DNA from: Arenicellales bacterium
GTDB taxonomy: Bacteria; Pseudomonadota; Gammaproteobacteria; BMS3Bbin11
NCBI GenBank assembly: GCA_029287855.1
Contig: JARFQI010000071.1
Span: 1-40,223 of the forward strand
Direction: 5' to 3'
DNA: 40,223 bases
The number at the start of each line of letters is the position of its first letter. The first letter of the stretch is position 1. Positions 33,406 through 40,223 of the stretch are shown here, piece after piece. The notes under the pieces were generated by a model. It searched no databases, was not told where the DNA came from, and worked only from the letters and a program-made list of their open reading frames with translations. Position numbers and translations under genes: made by a program.

Positions 33406-34224
33406 TCATAAAGGATAAACCGGGTGAGGCTTCTGCTCATCATAAAAGGGCATTACACCTGGGATCAAAGAATCCAGCCGTTCAATTCTCTTGCCTGAAG
33501 ACGGATGTGTACTGAGAAAATCAAACGACGAGCCTCCGGATTCCTTATTCATTTTTTGCCAGAGAGTTACTGCTGCATGAGGGTTATAACCCGCCTTTGC
33601 TGCCAGCTCCAGGCCAATCTGGTCTGCTTCAGATTCTGCTGTTCGGCTATTTGGTAAAGTGATTGCGACTAATGCAGCAGCTGATGCGCCGGTTGCAATA
33701 TTTTGGTTATCTGTTGCCACCGCGACTGCAAGAACGCCCAGTGAAGATGCCATGGCAACAGACATCTTCTCAGCAGTATGCTTCGCCAGGGCATGTGCTA
33801 TTTCATGAGCGAGCACCTGTGCCAGTTCATCATCCGTCGGTTTTATTTTTTCTACCAGACCTGTGTATAAAGCCATCCGGCCACCAGCCATTGACCAGGC
33901 ATTGACTGTTTTCGGGTCATCGATAACTTTCATGCTCCATTTCCAGTTCCTGGTATCCGGCCGCATAATGAGGGCTTCGTAGATCAGGCGGCCAGTGATT
34001 TCGTTTACCCGACCAATTAATGCCTGATCCTTTGATAACTGGCCCTTTTGAGCATACTCATTCATTGTCTGCGCATAGGCTTGTGCAGACTGGGCAATTG
34101 CTGACTCCTCTGAGATTATCAACAGCTGGCTGCGGCCGGTCGGGGAAGTAGTACAACCAGCCTGCATAAAAGCCAACAATAAAGGCACGAATAATATTAA
34201 AACTCTATTACGGTTTTGCATCAT
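33406..34224 (-). CDS. M48 family metalloprotease lipoprotein
   Basis: The 272-residue product has a lipobox (MQAGC, acylated Cys24) and a zinc peptidase domain of the M48 (LoiP/YcaL-like) group. The zinc motif HEIAH lies at 140-144 and the third ligand Glu197 is in AESEAD. Conserved NAWSMAGGRMALYTG precedes the active site, and FLSTHPSSGKRIERL closes the domain. Such lipoproteins degrade misfolded outer-membrane proteins in the periplasm. Its ATG overlaps the TAA of the secretin-like gene (TAATG), so it is last in the lptM-lysA-secretin-like-M48 run. Confidence 0.93.
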   Translation of the reverse strand: MMQNRNRVLILFVPLLLAFMQAGCTTSPTGRSQLLIISEESAIAQSAQAYAQTMNEYAQKGQLSKDQALIGRVNEITGRLIYEALIMRPDTRNWKWSMKVIDDPKTVNAWSMAGGRMALYTGLVEKIKPTDDELAQVLAHEIAHALAKHTAEKMSVAMASSLGVLAVAVATDNQNIATGASAAALVAITLPNSRTAESEADQIGLELAAKAGYNPHAAVTLWQKMNKESGGSSFDFLSTHPSSGKRIERLDSLIPGVMPFYDEQKPHPVYPL

Positions 34225-35126
34225 TATTTATCCTGAGTTTTTTCAACCCTGACTGAAATAGTCATTGAGGCACTTTCCTGCTGCCTTGATAACACAGCAA
34301 TACCCCGATTTGTGTTAGCCCCGGATTGATCTATATTGCCAATCACCATCCATTCTCCAAGCTTCCCGCTAACTGAAGTATTAATATTTGATACCGCAAC
34401 AGTCGGTTGAGGGTGATAACCGCTAATTTTCAAATTATTATGCTGGCGACTGACTGTGTTCATCTCCAGAAAAACCTCATCACCATTCAGTCGTGGTATA
34501 GCATAAAAGCCAGTAACCGCTGGGTAAAACTCCGTATTGCCATAACGATATAGACCTCCTGGTCCTGCGATAGCGCCACGATTCCTGACAGGTATTATCT
34601 CGCCAGTTGATATATATGCCTCACGCCCCTCGAGCACCAGCACCTGCTGTGTTATATTTTCTTCAGCTGCACGCGCATGTGATTTCATATTAATCGACAG
34701 GTACTGCTTGTCCAGATGCTGATCATCATCTCTACTGCCCACGGCGGCATCACCATTATTGATGGCAATATTACCGGTGCGTCCCTGAACTGACACTGAA
34801 CCCTGTTGCCCGGTGCGGCTTTGTCCTCGCCGAACACTGATCAGAAGACGGACAGGAGACCTGTCCAGTTTGCCAAGTACGCTACGTATATCTGCCAGTT
34901 GGCGTGGCGTTGCAGTGACTACAAGCTGCCCCTGCATACCGGTAACTGAACCCGATGGTTTAACCAGTGGTCTGACTAGTGGAATGACCTCGTTGATTGA
35001 CCGATAACCGAGAGGTATAACTTCTGTTACCAGTTGCTGTGCACTGGTGACAGGCAATGTGGCAAGGTTGAAGAAAAGCAGCAGGGAAAACCACCTTAAA
35101 TGCGAAGACACCTCAAGCCCCCTCAC
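34224..35126 (-). CDS. Exported secretin N-domain (NolW-like) protein
   Basis: The 300-residue product starts with GTG in the four-base overlap GTGA with the lysA stop. After a signal peptide (about 1-29) it has one secretin N-type domain (about 30-100: VIPLGYRSINEVIPLVRPL and VTATPRQLADIRSVLGKLD). The C-terminal half is strand-rich (about 150-300) with VLVLEGREAYISTGEIIPV, which resembles the start of a secretin barrel domain but is too short for a full secretin channel. It is probably periplasmic. A direct role in type II secretion or type IV pili cannot be claimed, as no such genes are nearby. Confidence 0.8.
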   Translation of the reverse strand: MRGLEVSSHLRWFSLLLFFNLATLPVTSAQQLVTEVIPLGYRSINEVIPLVRPLVKPSGSVTGMQGQLVVTATPRQLADIRSVLGKLDRSPVRLLISVRRGQSRTGQQGSVSVQGRTGNIAINNGDAAVGSRDDDQHLDKQYLSINMKSHARAAEENITQQVLVLEGREAYISTGEIIPVRNRGAIAGPGGLYRYGNTEFYPAVTGFYAIPRLNGDEVFLEMNTVSRQHNNLKISGYHPQPTVAVSNINTSVSGKLGEWMVIGNIDQSGANTNRGIAVLSRQQESASMTISVRVEKTQDK

Positions 35127-36388
35127 TCATCGGGTAATAGTGATTCCATAGCCATCAGGTCATCCATATTTTCACGCCGACGAACGATATGGAAAACTTC
35201 CCCATCCACCATCACCTCTGGTGGACGGGGACGGGTATTGTAGTTTGAACTCATACTAAAACCATAGGCACCAGATGATCTGATCGCCAACAGGTCACCT
35301 TCCTGCAGTGTTAATTCTCGCTGCCTGGCCAAAGTATCGCCTGTTTCACATACCGGGCCAACGATGTCCCATACTTTTGAATCACCACTTTTACGCGGTA
35401 CCACAGCGACAACCTCCTGCCAGGCATCATAAAGCGCTGGACGCATCAGGTCATTCATTGCGGCATCGACAATAGCGAAATGGTGGCCCGGTGTTTTTTT
35501 CAGATACTCAACGCGTGTCAATAGCACACCGGCATTGCCCGCTATGGCACGCCCTGGCTCGAGAATTAGAGTCAACTCAGACATCTTTCTTTGTTGCAGT
35601 CGCTGACGTAGCGCAAAGACATATTCATCTGGCATCGGTGGTGTTTCATCGTGATAGGCAATTCCAAGTCCGCCGCCAATATCGATATGCTTCAGTTTTA
35701 CTCGTGCTGCTTCCAGCTTCTTTACGAGGTCAAGAACTCTATCCAGTGCTTCCAGTAGCGGGGACATATCAGTTAACTGTGAACCGATATGGCAATCAAT
35801 ACCGACAAGATCAAGCATAGGGTATTCTTTCTGAGCCATTGCGTAGAGCTCATAGGCCTCTTCGACAGGAATACCAAACTTGTTTTCTTTCAGCCCGGTT
35901 GAGATGTAGGGATGTGTTTTCGGATCGACATCAGGATTTACACGCAATGAAACGGGTGCACGTATCCCCATCTGCTCGGATATACTGGCAATTCGCTCCA
36001 GTTCCTCTGCTGATTCTACATTAAAGCACTTGATACCAGCCTGCAGTCCAGTCCGAATTTCTGCTGTCGTTTTTCCTACACCAGAAAAAACCACTCGCTC
36101 CGGGTCGCCGCCAGCGCGGATGACCCGCTCCAGCTCGCCTCCAGAAACAATATCAAAACCAGCGCCCAGCCTTGCCAGCACATTTAGCACGGCAAGGTTT
36201 GAATTGGCTTTTACCGCATAACAGACCAGGTGCGGAGTGCCATCTAGTGCATTTTCAAAGGCCTGATAATGCCGACTCAGGGTTGCCCTCGAATAGACAT
36301 AGGCTGGAGTACCGACATTTTCTGCTATTTCTGCAAGGGGTATGGACTCAGCATGTAATTGCCCGTGCAGATAAGAAAAATGATCCAT
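35123..36388 (-). CDS. lysA: Diaminopimelate decarboxylase
   Basis: This PLP-dependent enzyme converts meso-diaminopimelate to L-lysine and CO2, the last lysine step. The 421-residue length is normal. The PLP lysine is Lys60 in CYAVKANSN. Other family sites are GSQL after the HI pair, the phosphate loop GGGLGI, EPGRAI, and the catalytic GPVCETGD. It starts 8 bases after lptM, the widespread gammaproteobacterial order, and its stop overlaps the next start. Confidence 0.97.
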   Translation of the reverse strand: MDHFSYLHGQLHAESIPLAEIAENVGTPAYVYSRATLSRHYQAFENALDGTPHLVCYAVKANSNLAVLNVLARLGAGFDIVSGGELERVIRAGGDPERVVFSGVGKTTAEIRTGLQAGIKCFNVESAEELERIASISEQMGIRAPVSLRVNPDVDPKTHPYISTGLKENKFGIPVEEAYELYAMAQKEYPMLDLVGIDCHIGSQLTDMSPLLEALDRVLDLVKKLEAARVKLKHIDIGGGLGIAYHDETPPMPDEYVFALRQRLQQRKMSELTLILEPGRAIAGNAGVLLTRVEYLKKTPGHHFAIVDAAMNDLMRPALYDAWQEVVAVVPRKSGDSKVWDIVGPVCETGDTLARQRELTLQEGDLLAIRSSGAYGFSMSSNYNTRPRPPEVMVDGEVFHIVRRRENMDDLMAMESLLPDE

Positions 36389-36396
36389 GTATTTTG

Positions 36397-36588
36397 CTAA
36401 TCCTTAGCCTCTGGCTTAACTTCTTTTTCTGTGTTTTCTTGTGTTTTGTCAGCGTCTGCTTCTTCTGCAGGCTCAGCAACTACAGCGGGCGCTGGTTCTT
36501 TTTCCAGATACAGAGGGCCTTTTTGCCCACATGCTGATAACAAAAACAGCCCAGCTAGCAAGAATAACCCTGCAAATCGTATTTTCAT
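36397..36588 (-). CDS. lptM: LPS translocon maturation chaperone LptM (YifL-like lipoprotein)
   Basis: This 63-residue lipoprotein has lipobox LSAC (acylated Cys20) followed by GQKGPLYL, the hallmark of the LptM/YifL family, which helps mature the LptD channel of lipopolysaccharide export. The rest is a low-complexity acidic Ala/Glu/Lys/Pro tail. The start at 36588 has GGAG 8 bases upstream; an in-frame extension to 36624 has no support. It lies just before lysA and divergent from cyaY, the classical arrangement. Confidence 0.92.
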   Translation of the reverse strand: MKIRFAGLFLLAGLFLLSACGQKGPLYLEKEPAPAVVAEPAEEADADKTQENTEKEVKPEAKD

Positions 36589-36701
36589 CAGAAACTCCAG
36601 AATAGTAGAATTCGTGTTTAACAACCCGCACTGCTTTGCACGGGGGTGGATTTTGGCGCTAAGTATAACCCGTGAAAGAAAGTTTCAACACTGGAAAAAA
36701 G

Positions 36702-37028
36702 ATGACAAAAGATAACAATAACGAGGCTTTCAGAAGAACCCTTGAACAACTGGAAGAGTTGCTTGACGAGAGTGACGCCGATATTGACTATGACACCGTC
36801 AGTGACATTCTCACTATCGAGTTTGAAAACGGCAGCAAGATCATCATCAACTATCAAAGTGCCAATGGTCAATTATGGCTGGCTGCGCGCAGCGGCGGTT
36901 TTCATTATGACTATGATGGAGAAAGTGATTGCTGGAAAAATGATCGCAGCGGTGCGGATCTGTTTGATGAACTTTCCAGTCTGGCGACAGAACAGGCAGA
37001 TGAAGAGATAGCCTTAAACCGGAGTTAA
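36702..37028 (+). CDS. cyaY: Frataxin homologue CyaY
   Basis: The 108-residue protein is the bacterial frataxin, which binds iron and adjusts the activity of the Isc cysteine desulfurase in iron-sulfur cluster assembly. The acidic first helix (EQLEELLDESDADIDYD) is the iron-binding surface. ILTIEFENGSKIIINYQ and QLWLAARSGGFHYDY are the family strands with the conserved Trp. DRSG and LFDELSSLA complete the fold. The ATG at 36702 is chosen; a GTG at 36672 would extend the product by 10 residues. It is divergent from lptM-lysA. Confidence 0.95.
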   Translation: MTKDNNNEAFRRTLEQLEELLDESDADIDYDTVSDILTIEFENGSKIIINYQSANGQLWLAARSGGFHYDYDGESDCWKNDRSGADLFDELSSLATEQADEEIALNRS

Positions 37029-37044
37029 GTTTTCAGTTTTCAGT
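37028..37044 (+). repeat. Heptamer tandem repeat AGTTTTC, two copies
   Basis: Two exact copies plus three bases of a third begin at the last base of the cyaY stop codon. The unit differs by one base from the AGTTTTA array at 28100-28120. Confidence 0.6.
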
Positions 37045-37219
37045 AGGATTATCATTGAATTGAATACCTGATTATTTGTCACTTTGTTTACTATTCTGAT
37101 ACCTGCATGCTTGCAGGCTTACCAGTCGTTAACAGCTCAGAATCATTAAAGACATGAACTACAGGTGAATTGTCTGAATTCGCCCGGCACAATAGTCACT
37201 GCTAACGAGTTTAACAATA

Positions 37220-38611
37220 TCAATTGCTCGCCATTTGCTTGCGCACTTTTCTGATAGCTGCCAGCACCTGGTCTGGTGCAGTTCCACCCAGGTGGTCACG
37301 CGCACGAACTGAGCCTTCGAGAGTCAACACATTGTATACGTCACCATCTATTTCACCGCTGAACTGCTGCAGACTCTGAAGCGGCATATCGGACAGATCA
37401 CATCCCGCCTGTTCTGCTGCCTGGACTGCTTTGCCTACAATTTCATGCGCGTCACGAAACGGAATGTCTTTCCGTACCAGGTAATCTGCAAGATCAGTAG
37501 CAGTTGAGAAACCACTGCTGGCAGCGCGATACATGGCGCCCGAATTTACTGTCAGTTGAGGAATCATGCCAGCAAAAACACGAACTGCGGCGGTCGCTGT
37601 ATCCAGGCTATCGAACAGTGGCTCCTTGTCTTCCTGATTATCGCGATTATAGGCCAATGGCTGGCCTTTCATAATCATAAAGAGCGCCATTAAATTGCCA
37701 ATCACGCGTCCGCTTTTACCTCGTGTAAGCTCAGCTACGTCGGGATTTTTCTTTTGCGGCATAATAGACGAACCCGTGCAGTAGGTATCGCTGATATCAA
37801 TAAAAGAAAATTGTGCAGATGACCAGATGATGAGCTCTTCAGACATGCGGGAGAGGTGAATCATGATAATGGCAGCCGACGACATAAACTCCATAGCAAA
37901 ATCACGATCAGAAACAGCATCAAGTGAATTTGCTGCAGGCGCGTCGAAACCAAGCAACTCAGCAGTGTAGTTACGATCAACAGGAAATGTTGTTCCTGCC
38001 AACGCGGCCGCACCAAGCGGCATTATGTTCATTCGATCACGGCAATCCGACAGGCGACCCAGATCACGCCTGAGCATTTCTACCCATGCCATCATGTGAT
38101 GGCCAAATGTAACTGGCTGGGCCACCTGAAGATGTGTAAAGCCGGGCATGATGGTATCGTATTCTGCCTCAGCAAGATCGAGTAGAGACAGTATCAGAGT
38201 CTTTAGCTCTGCACTCAGCCTGTCCACCCCCTGTCGCAGATAAAGGCGTATATCAGTAGCCACCTGGTCGTTACGAGAACGCCCGGTATGCAACTTCTTT
38301 CCGACATCACCAATGCTTTCTGTCAGGCGCGCCTCAATATTCATATGTACGTCTTCAAGAGTGCGGGACCAGCTAAAATCTCCTCGTAGAATATCGTCAT
38401 GTATCTGATCGAGGCCAGTGATAATGGCGTCACTCTCGGATGCAGTCAGCACACCGACCCTGGCCAGCATTCTGGCATGTGCCTTGGATCCCTGTATATC
38501 GACATCATACAAACGCTGGTCAAAAGATACTGATTCTGTATATTCCTCAACCAGCTGATCTGTTGCCGCTGTAAAGCGACCCTTCCAGGGTTTTTCTTGT
38601 TTACCTGTCAT
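37220..38611 (-). CDS. argH: Argininosuccinate lyase
   Basis: This enzyme splits argininosuccinate into arginine and fumarate, the last arginine step. The 463-residue tetrameric enzyme shows the fumarase-superfamily signature [16 protein letters not shown] on the mobile loop with the catalytic Ser, the early [12 protein letters not shown], and [15 protein letters not shown] with the active-site His. The start has only a moderate ribosome site (CAGAGGAAACGG). It is divergent from an AlgZ/FimS-like kinase gene, as in Pseudomonas and relatives. Confidence 0.97.
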   Translation of the reverse strand: MTGKQEKPWKGRFTAATDQLVEEYTESVSFDQRLYDVDIQGSKAHARMLARVGVLTASESDAIITGLDQIHDDILRGDFSWSRTLEDVHMNIEARLTESIGDVGKKLHTGRSRNDQVATDIRLYLRQGVDRLSAELKTLILSLLDLAEAEYDTIMPGFTHLQVAQPVTFGHHMMAWVEMLRRDLGRLSDCRDRMNIMPLGAAALAGTTFPVDRNYTAELLGFDAPAANSLDAVSDRDFAMEFMSSAAIIMIHLSRMSEELIIWSSAQFSFIDISDTYCTGSSIMPQKKNPDVAELTRGKSGRVIGNLMALFMIMKGQPLAYNRDNQEDKEPLFDSLDTATAAVRVFAGMIPQLTVNSGAMYRAASSGFSTATDLADYLVRKDIPFRDAHEIVGKAVQAAEQAGCDLSDMPLQSLQQFSGEIDGDVYNVLTLEGSVRARDHLGGTAPDQVLAAIRKVRKQMASN

Positions 38612-38742
38612 TTCTATCCGTTTCCTCTGAAGATCACCGGATTATAACGGCACAGAGAGCATCATTAAATCCATCAGACCGTTCATCATGATATATCAAC
38701 CGCTAGTCTGGCATATCTGGCTGCCCCCATTTAACTGACTAG

Positions 38743-38846
38743 ATTTAAGGTGAGCATTAACCTTGATCTGGTCTGTTCCCCTCATCAAGCTATACCCCAA
38801 ATCTATAACAGACCAGACCCTACCCCCTTTACAAGGGGGTTTTTTA
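38743..38846 (+). ncRNA. Candidate structured small RNA 1 (C-rich loop)
   Basis: The predicted transcript has three parts. A 5' hairpin pairs 38745-38751 with 38760-38766. An 11-bp perfect stem pairs 38767-38777 with 38807-38817 and encloses a 29-base loop containing CCCTCATC and TATACCCC. A terminator (CCCCCTT-TAC-AAGGGGG at 38823-38839, then T6) closes it. No good open frame is present and no promoter is obvious. A further C-rich structure just upstream (CTAGTC 38703-38708 with GACTAG 38737-38742, 28-base loop) may belong to the same RNA. Confidence 0.42.
38822..38845 (+). terminator. Intrinsic terminator with no gene upstream
   Basis: ACCCCCTT and AAGGGGGT form a perfect 8-bp stem with a 3-base loop, followed by six T. 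It reads on the plus strand, while the only gene upstream (argH) is on the minus strand. It therefore ends an unannotated plus-strand transcript. Confidence 0.85.
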
Positions 38847-39006
38847 ATAATAAATAACCAGTGATTTGGATATACCACATGAATATACAGAACCCGGGGG
38901 CTAATCACACGTCAACGGTCAATTACAATAAAGAATAAATAGAAAGAAACTGGATTGTTCAGGTAAAAATACGTGTTGATGAACAGAATAAAGATTAATT
39001 ATTTCG

Positions 39007-39036
39007 ATTGTTTACTTGCAAAACGGTGTAAACAAT
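39007..39036. repeat. 9-bp inverted repeat ATTGTTTAC / GTAAACAAT
   Basis: The two arms (39007-39015 and 39028-39036) are exact reverse complements with a 12-base spacer, in the region between argH and the AlgZ-like gene. The 21-base centre distance fits a two-turn operator. Confidence 0.55.
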
Positions 39037-39182
39037 GACAAAAAAAGAGACAGCAATGACTGTTTTTCCAGTAATATACCAATATACGAAAGACAAACCT
39101 GTCATAAGACCATTCGTCTGCCCGATTCACCCTGTGATCAGCAAGTTTTTTATACCAGTGCCTCCTGTGGTAATATCGTCAC

Positions 39183-39287
39183 CGTTAGTAAATAGCACTA
39201 ACATCCTGGTCCAGCAACCCTCATCTGATACACCCCCGACTACTGGACTAGAAGATTCAGACCCCTTGTTTTCAAGGGGTTTTTTTT
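39183..39287 (+). ncRNA. Candidate structured small RNA 2 (C-rich loop)
   Basis: This has the same plan as candidate 1. A 5' hairpin pairs GTTAGT (39184-39189) with ACTAAC (39197-39202). A 9-bp stem pairs 39206-39214 with 39243-39251 (one G-T pair) and holds a 28-base loop with CCCTCATC and ACCCCC. A terminator closes it. TAATAT at 39171-39176 could be the -10 box, with a poor -35. The transcript would end 64 bases before the AlgZ-like ATG, so it could instead be an attenuated leader. Confidence 0.42.
39261..39287 (+). terminator. Strong intrinsic terminator before the AlgZ-like gene
   Basis: ACCCCTTG and CAAGGGGT form a perfect 8-bp stem around TTTT, followed by eight T. It lies 64 bases upstream of the kinase start. 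It must end a short upstream transcript or act as an attenuator of the kinase gene. Confidence 0.93.
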
Positions 39288-39350
39288 ATCGCTACTGCTA
39301 TCATGTTCATTGCCACACCTGAAGTCGATCTTTATGGTCGAGACACTCGA

Positions 39351-40223
39351 ATGAGCAAGAAACAAGCTAAAGCGACAGAGACAATAACGCCTCCTGACTA
39401 CACAACTTCTGTAACGGGTATCCTGTTGCTCGCAGCATTACTGACCAGCCTGGTCATAACTGCGGCTCGGTACAACACATGGAACAGCAGTATTATCCCT
39501 GACTTCAGTGCGCTGCTGGCTGCGAGCATTCTGATTGCAGTATCAGATGCACTGGTACTAAAACTTTTCAATCCAATCCTTAAATCGCGGCCACTCATCA
39601 TCAACCTGATCGCTGCTTATTTGCTGCTAATGTCAACCACATTTATTATTGGCTATGGCCTTTATAACCTTGTTGTTGACAATTGGTCATTTAAGATATC
39701 AGGCGACTGGGCAAAGATTTCACCAATGCAGGTTTTCATTATTGCCAGCATAAGCTATTTTATAGTGTTAATGGTTCTATTACAGAAATCAAAAACCAGC
39801 GCCATCAGAAAATCATTTCAGACCGCCAATCTACAGGCCCTGCAGTCACGTATACGGCCACATTTTATGTTTAACAGCATGAATAGCATTGCCGGGCTAA
39901 TAAGAAACAATCCTGAGATGGCCGAGCATGCATTGCAGGACCTGGCTGACCTGATTCGTGTACTGATGGCCGATGTTCGTAATCTGGTCCCGTTGGTAGC
40001 CGAAATAGAAACATCAAAACAGTATCTGAAAATTGAAAAACTCCGCCTCGGTGACAGGCTCAGCGTACAATGGCATTTAAAACATATACCAGAAAATTGT
40101 TTCGTGCCATCGTTGATTCTGCAGCCACTGCTGGAAAATGCTGTTTATCACGGTATTGAGCCCAGTTTTGGCGGTGGCGTTATTGATATAGACATGCGAG
40201 CTGACAAAGACACGGTAAAGGTC
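39351..40223 (+). CDS. AlgZ/FimS-like sensor histidine kinase (LytS type), 3' end outside window
   Basis: The visible 291 residues show four hydrophobic segments (about 22-40, 52-72, 82-106, 124-145) and then the LytS/AlgZ-type kinase core. The phospho-accepting region is RIRPHFMFNSMNSI with His171. The start of the ATPase domain is LILQPLLENAVYHGIEP. This inner-membrane kinase type works with a LytTR response regulator (AlgR-like), which should lie just downstream. Position next to divergent argH matches the fimS/algZ locus of Pseudomonas. The ATG at 39351 is used; an in-frame ATG at 39303 would add 16 residues. Neither has a clear ribosome site. Confidence 0.9.
   Translation, partial: MSKKQAKATETITPPDYTTSVTGILLLAALLTSLVITAARYNTWNSSIIPDFSALLAASILIAVSDALVLKLFNPILKSRPLIINLIAAYLLLMSTTFIIGYGLYNLVVDNWSFKISGDWAKISPMQVFIIASISYFIVLMVLLQKSKTSAIRKSFQTANLQALQSRIRPHFMFNSMNSIAGLIRNNPEMAEHALQDLADLIRVLMADVRNLVPLVAEIETSKQYLKIEKLRLGDRLSVQWHLKHIPENCFVPSLILQPLLENAVYHGIEPSFGGGVIDIDMRADKDTVKV

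Noticed and set aside
39035-39322. Open frame of 95 codons before the AlgZ-like gene
   Set aside because: A strong intrinsic terminator lies inside it, the composition is odd (Pro/Val/Ile-rich start, then Cys/His/Tyr), and it has no ribosome site. An RNA or leader role explains the region better.

Overview
The window looks like chromosome of a gammaproteobacterium with moderate base composition. The evidence is gene content and order: argH divergent from an AlgZ/FimS-type kinase, lptM-lysA next to a divergent cyaY, mutY-yggX followed by a tRNA, and an acetyl-CoA synthetase/ActP-like symporter/DUF4212/CBS-DUF294 block. A secreted Gly/Trp/Tyr-rich protein resembling sulfur globule proteins hints at a sulfur-oxidising relative, but that is inference. 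I see no prophage, transposase, CRISPR array or rRNA.

Layout. 1-5 kb: tRNA-Gly(CCC), slyD, a small outer-membrane barrel protein, a secreted SRPBCC-like protein, a PIN-PhoH ATPase and an unrecognised 263-residue protein. 5.4-9.1 kb: a two-gene signalling unit made of a histidine kinase with a degenerate receiver and a receiver-PAS-GGDEF-EAL protein. 9.2-11.4 kb: mutY, yggX, tRNA-Phe with a near-consensus promoter, and two small genes. 11.6-16.8 kb: oxidative pentose phosphate genes (pgl, then gnd-zwf), with a CMD-like/Rieske fusion gene and an HdeD-like membrane protein between them. 17-22.8 kb: a secreted beta-propeller protein, an endonuclease/exonuclease/phosphatase lipoprotein, a gene graveyard with a probable broken bfd and perhaps bfr, and a large AsmA-family protein. 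23-30.2 kb (all minus): acs, a DnaQ-like exonuclease, a cNMP/CBS/DUF294 protein, a small anchored protein, and the two-subunit VC_2705-type symporter. 30.6-31.1 kb: a decayed cNMP-binding protein gene. 31.3-37 kb: the Gly-rich secreted protein, a TolC-like protein, and the four-gene minus-strand run lptM-lysA-secretin-like-M48 protease, with cyaY divergent. 37.2-40.2 kb: argH (minus), an intergenic region with two structurally similar RNA-like elements, and the 5' part of an AlgZ-like kinase gene that runs off the window.

How the genes work together: gnd, zwf and pgl together encode the oxidative branch of the pentose phosphate pathway. acs, the symporter pair and the CBS/DUF294-exonuclease pair form an acetate uptake, activation and control block. 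yggX, cyaY and the bfd/bfr remnants concern iron handling.

The most interesting unexplained signal is the pair of RNA-like elements between argH and the AlgZ-like gene. Each has a 5' hairpin, a 9-11 bp stem carrying a 28-29 nt C-rich loop with the shared word CCCTCATC followed by a C4-C5 run, and a strong intrinsic terminator. They may be paralogous small RNAs that pair with Shine-Dalgarno sequences, or leader attenuators of the kinase gene. Two decayed loci, each rebuilt by eye from several reading frames, are the next most informative observations.
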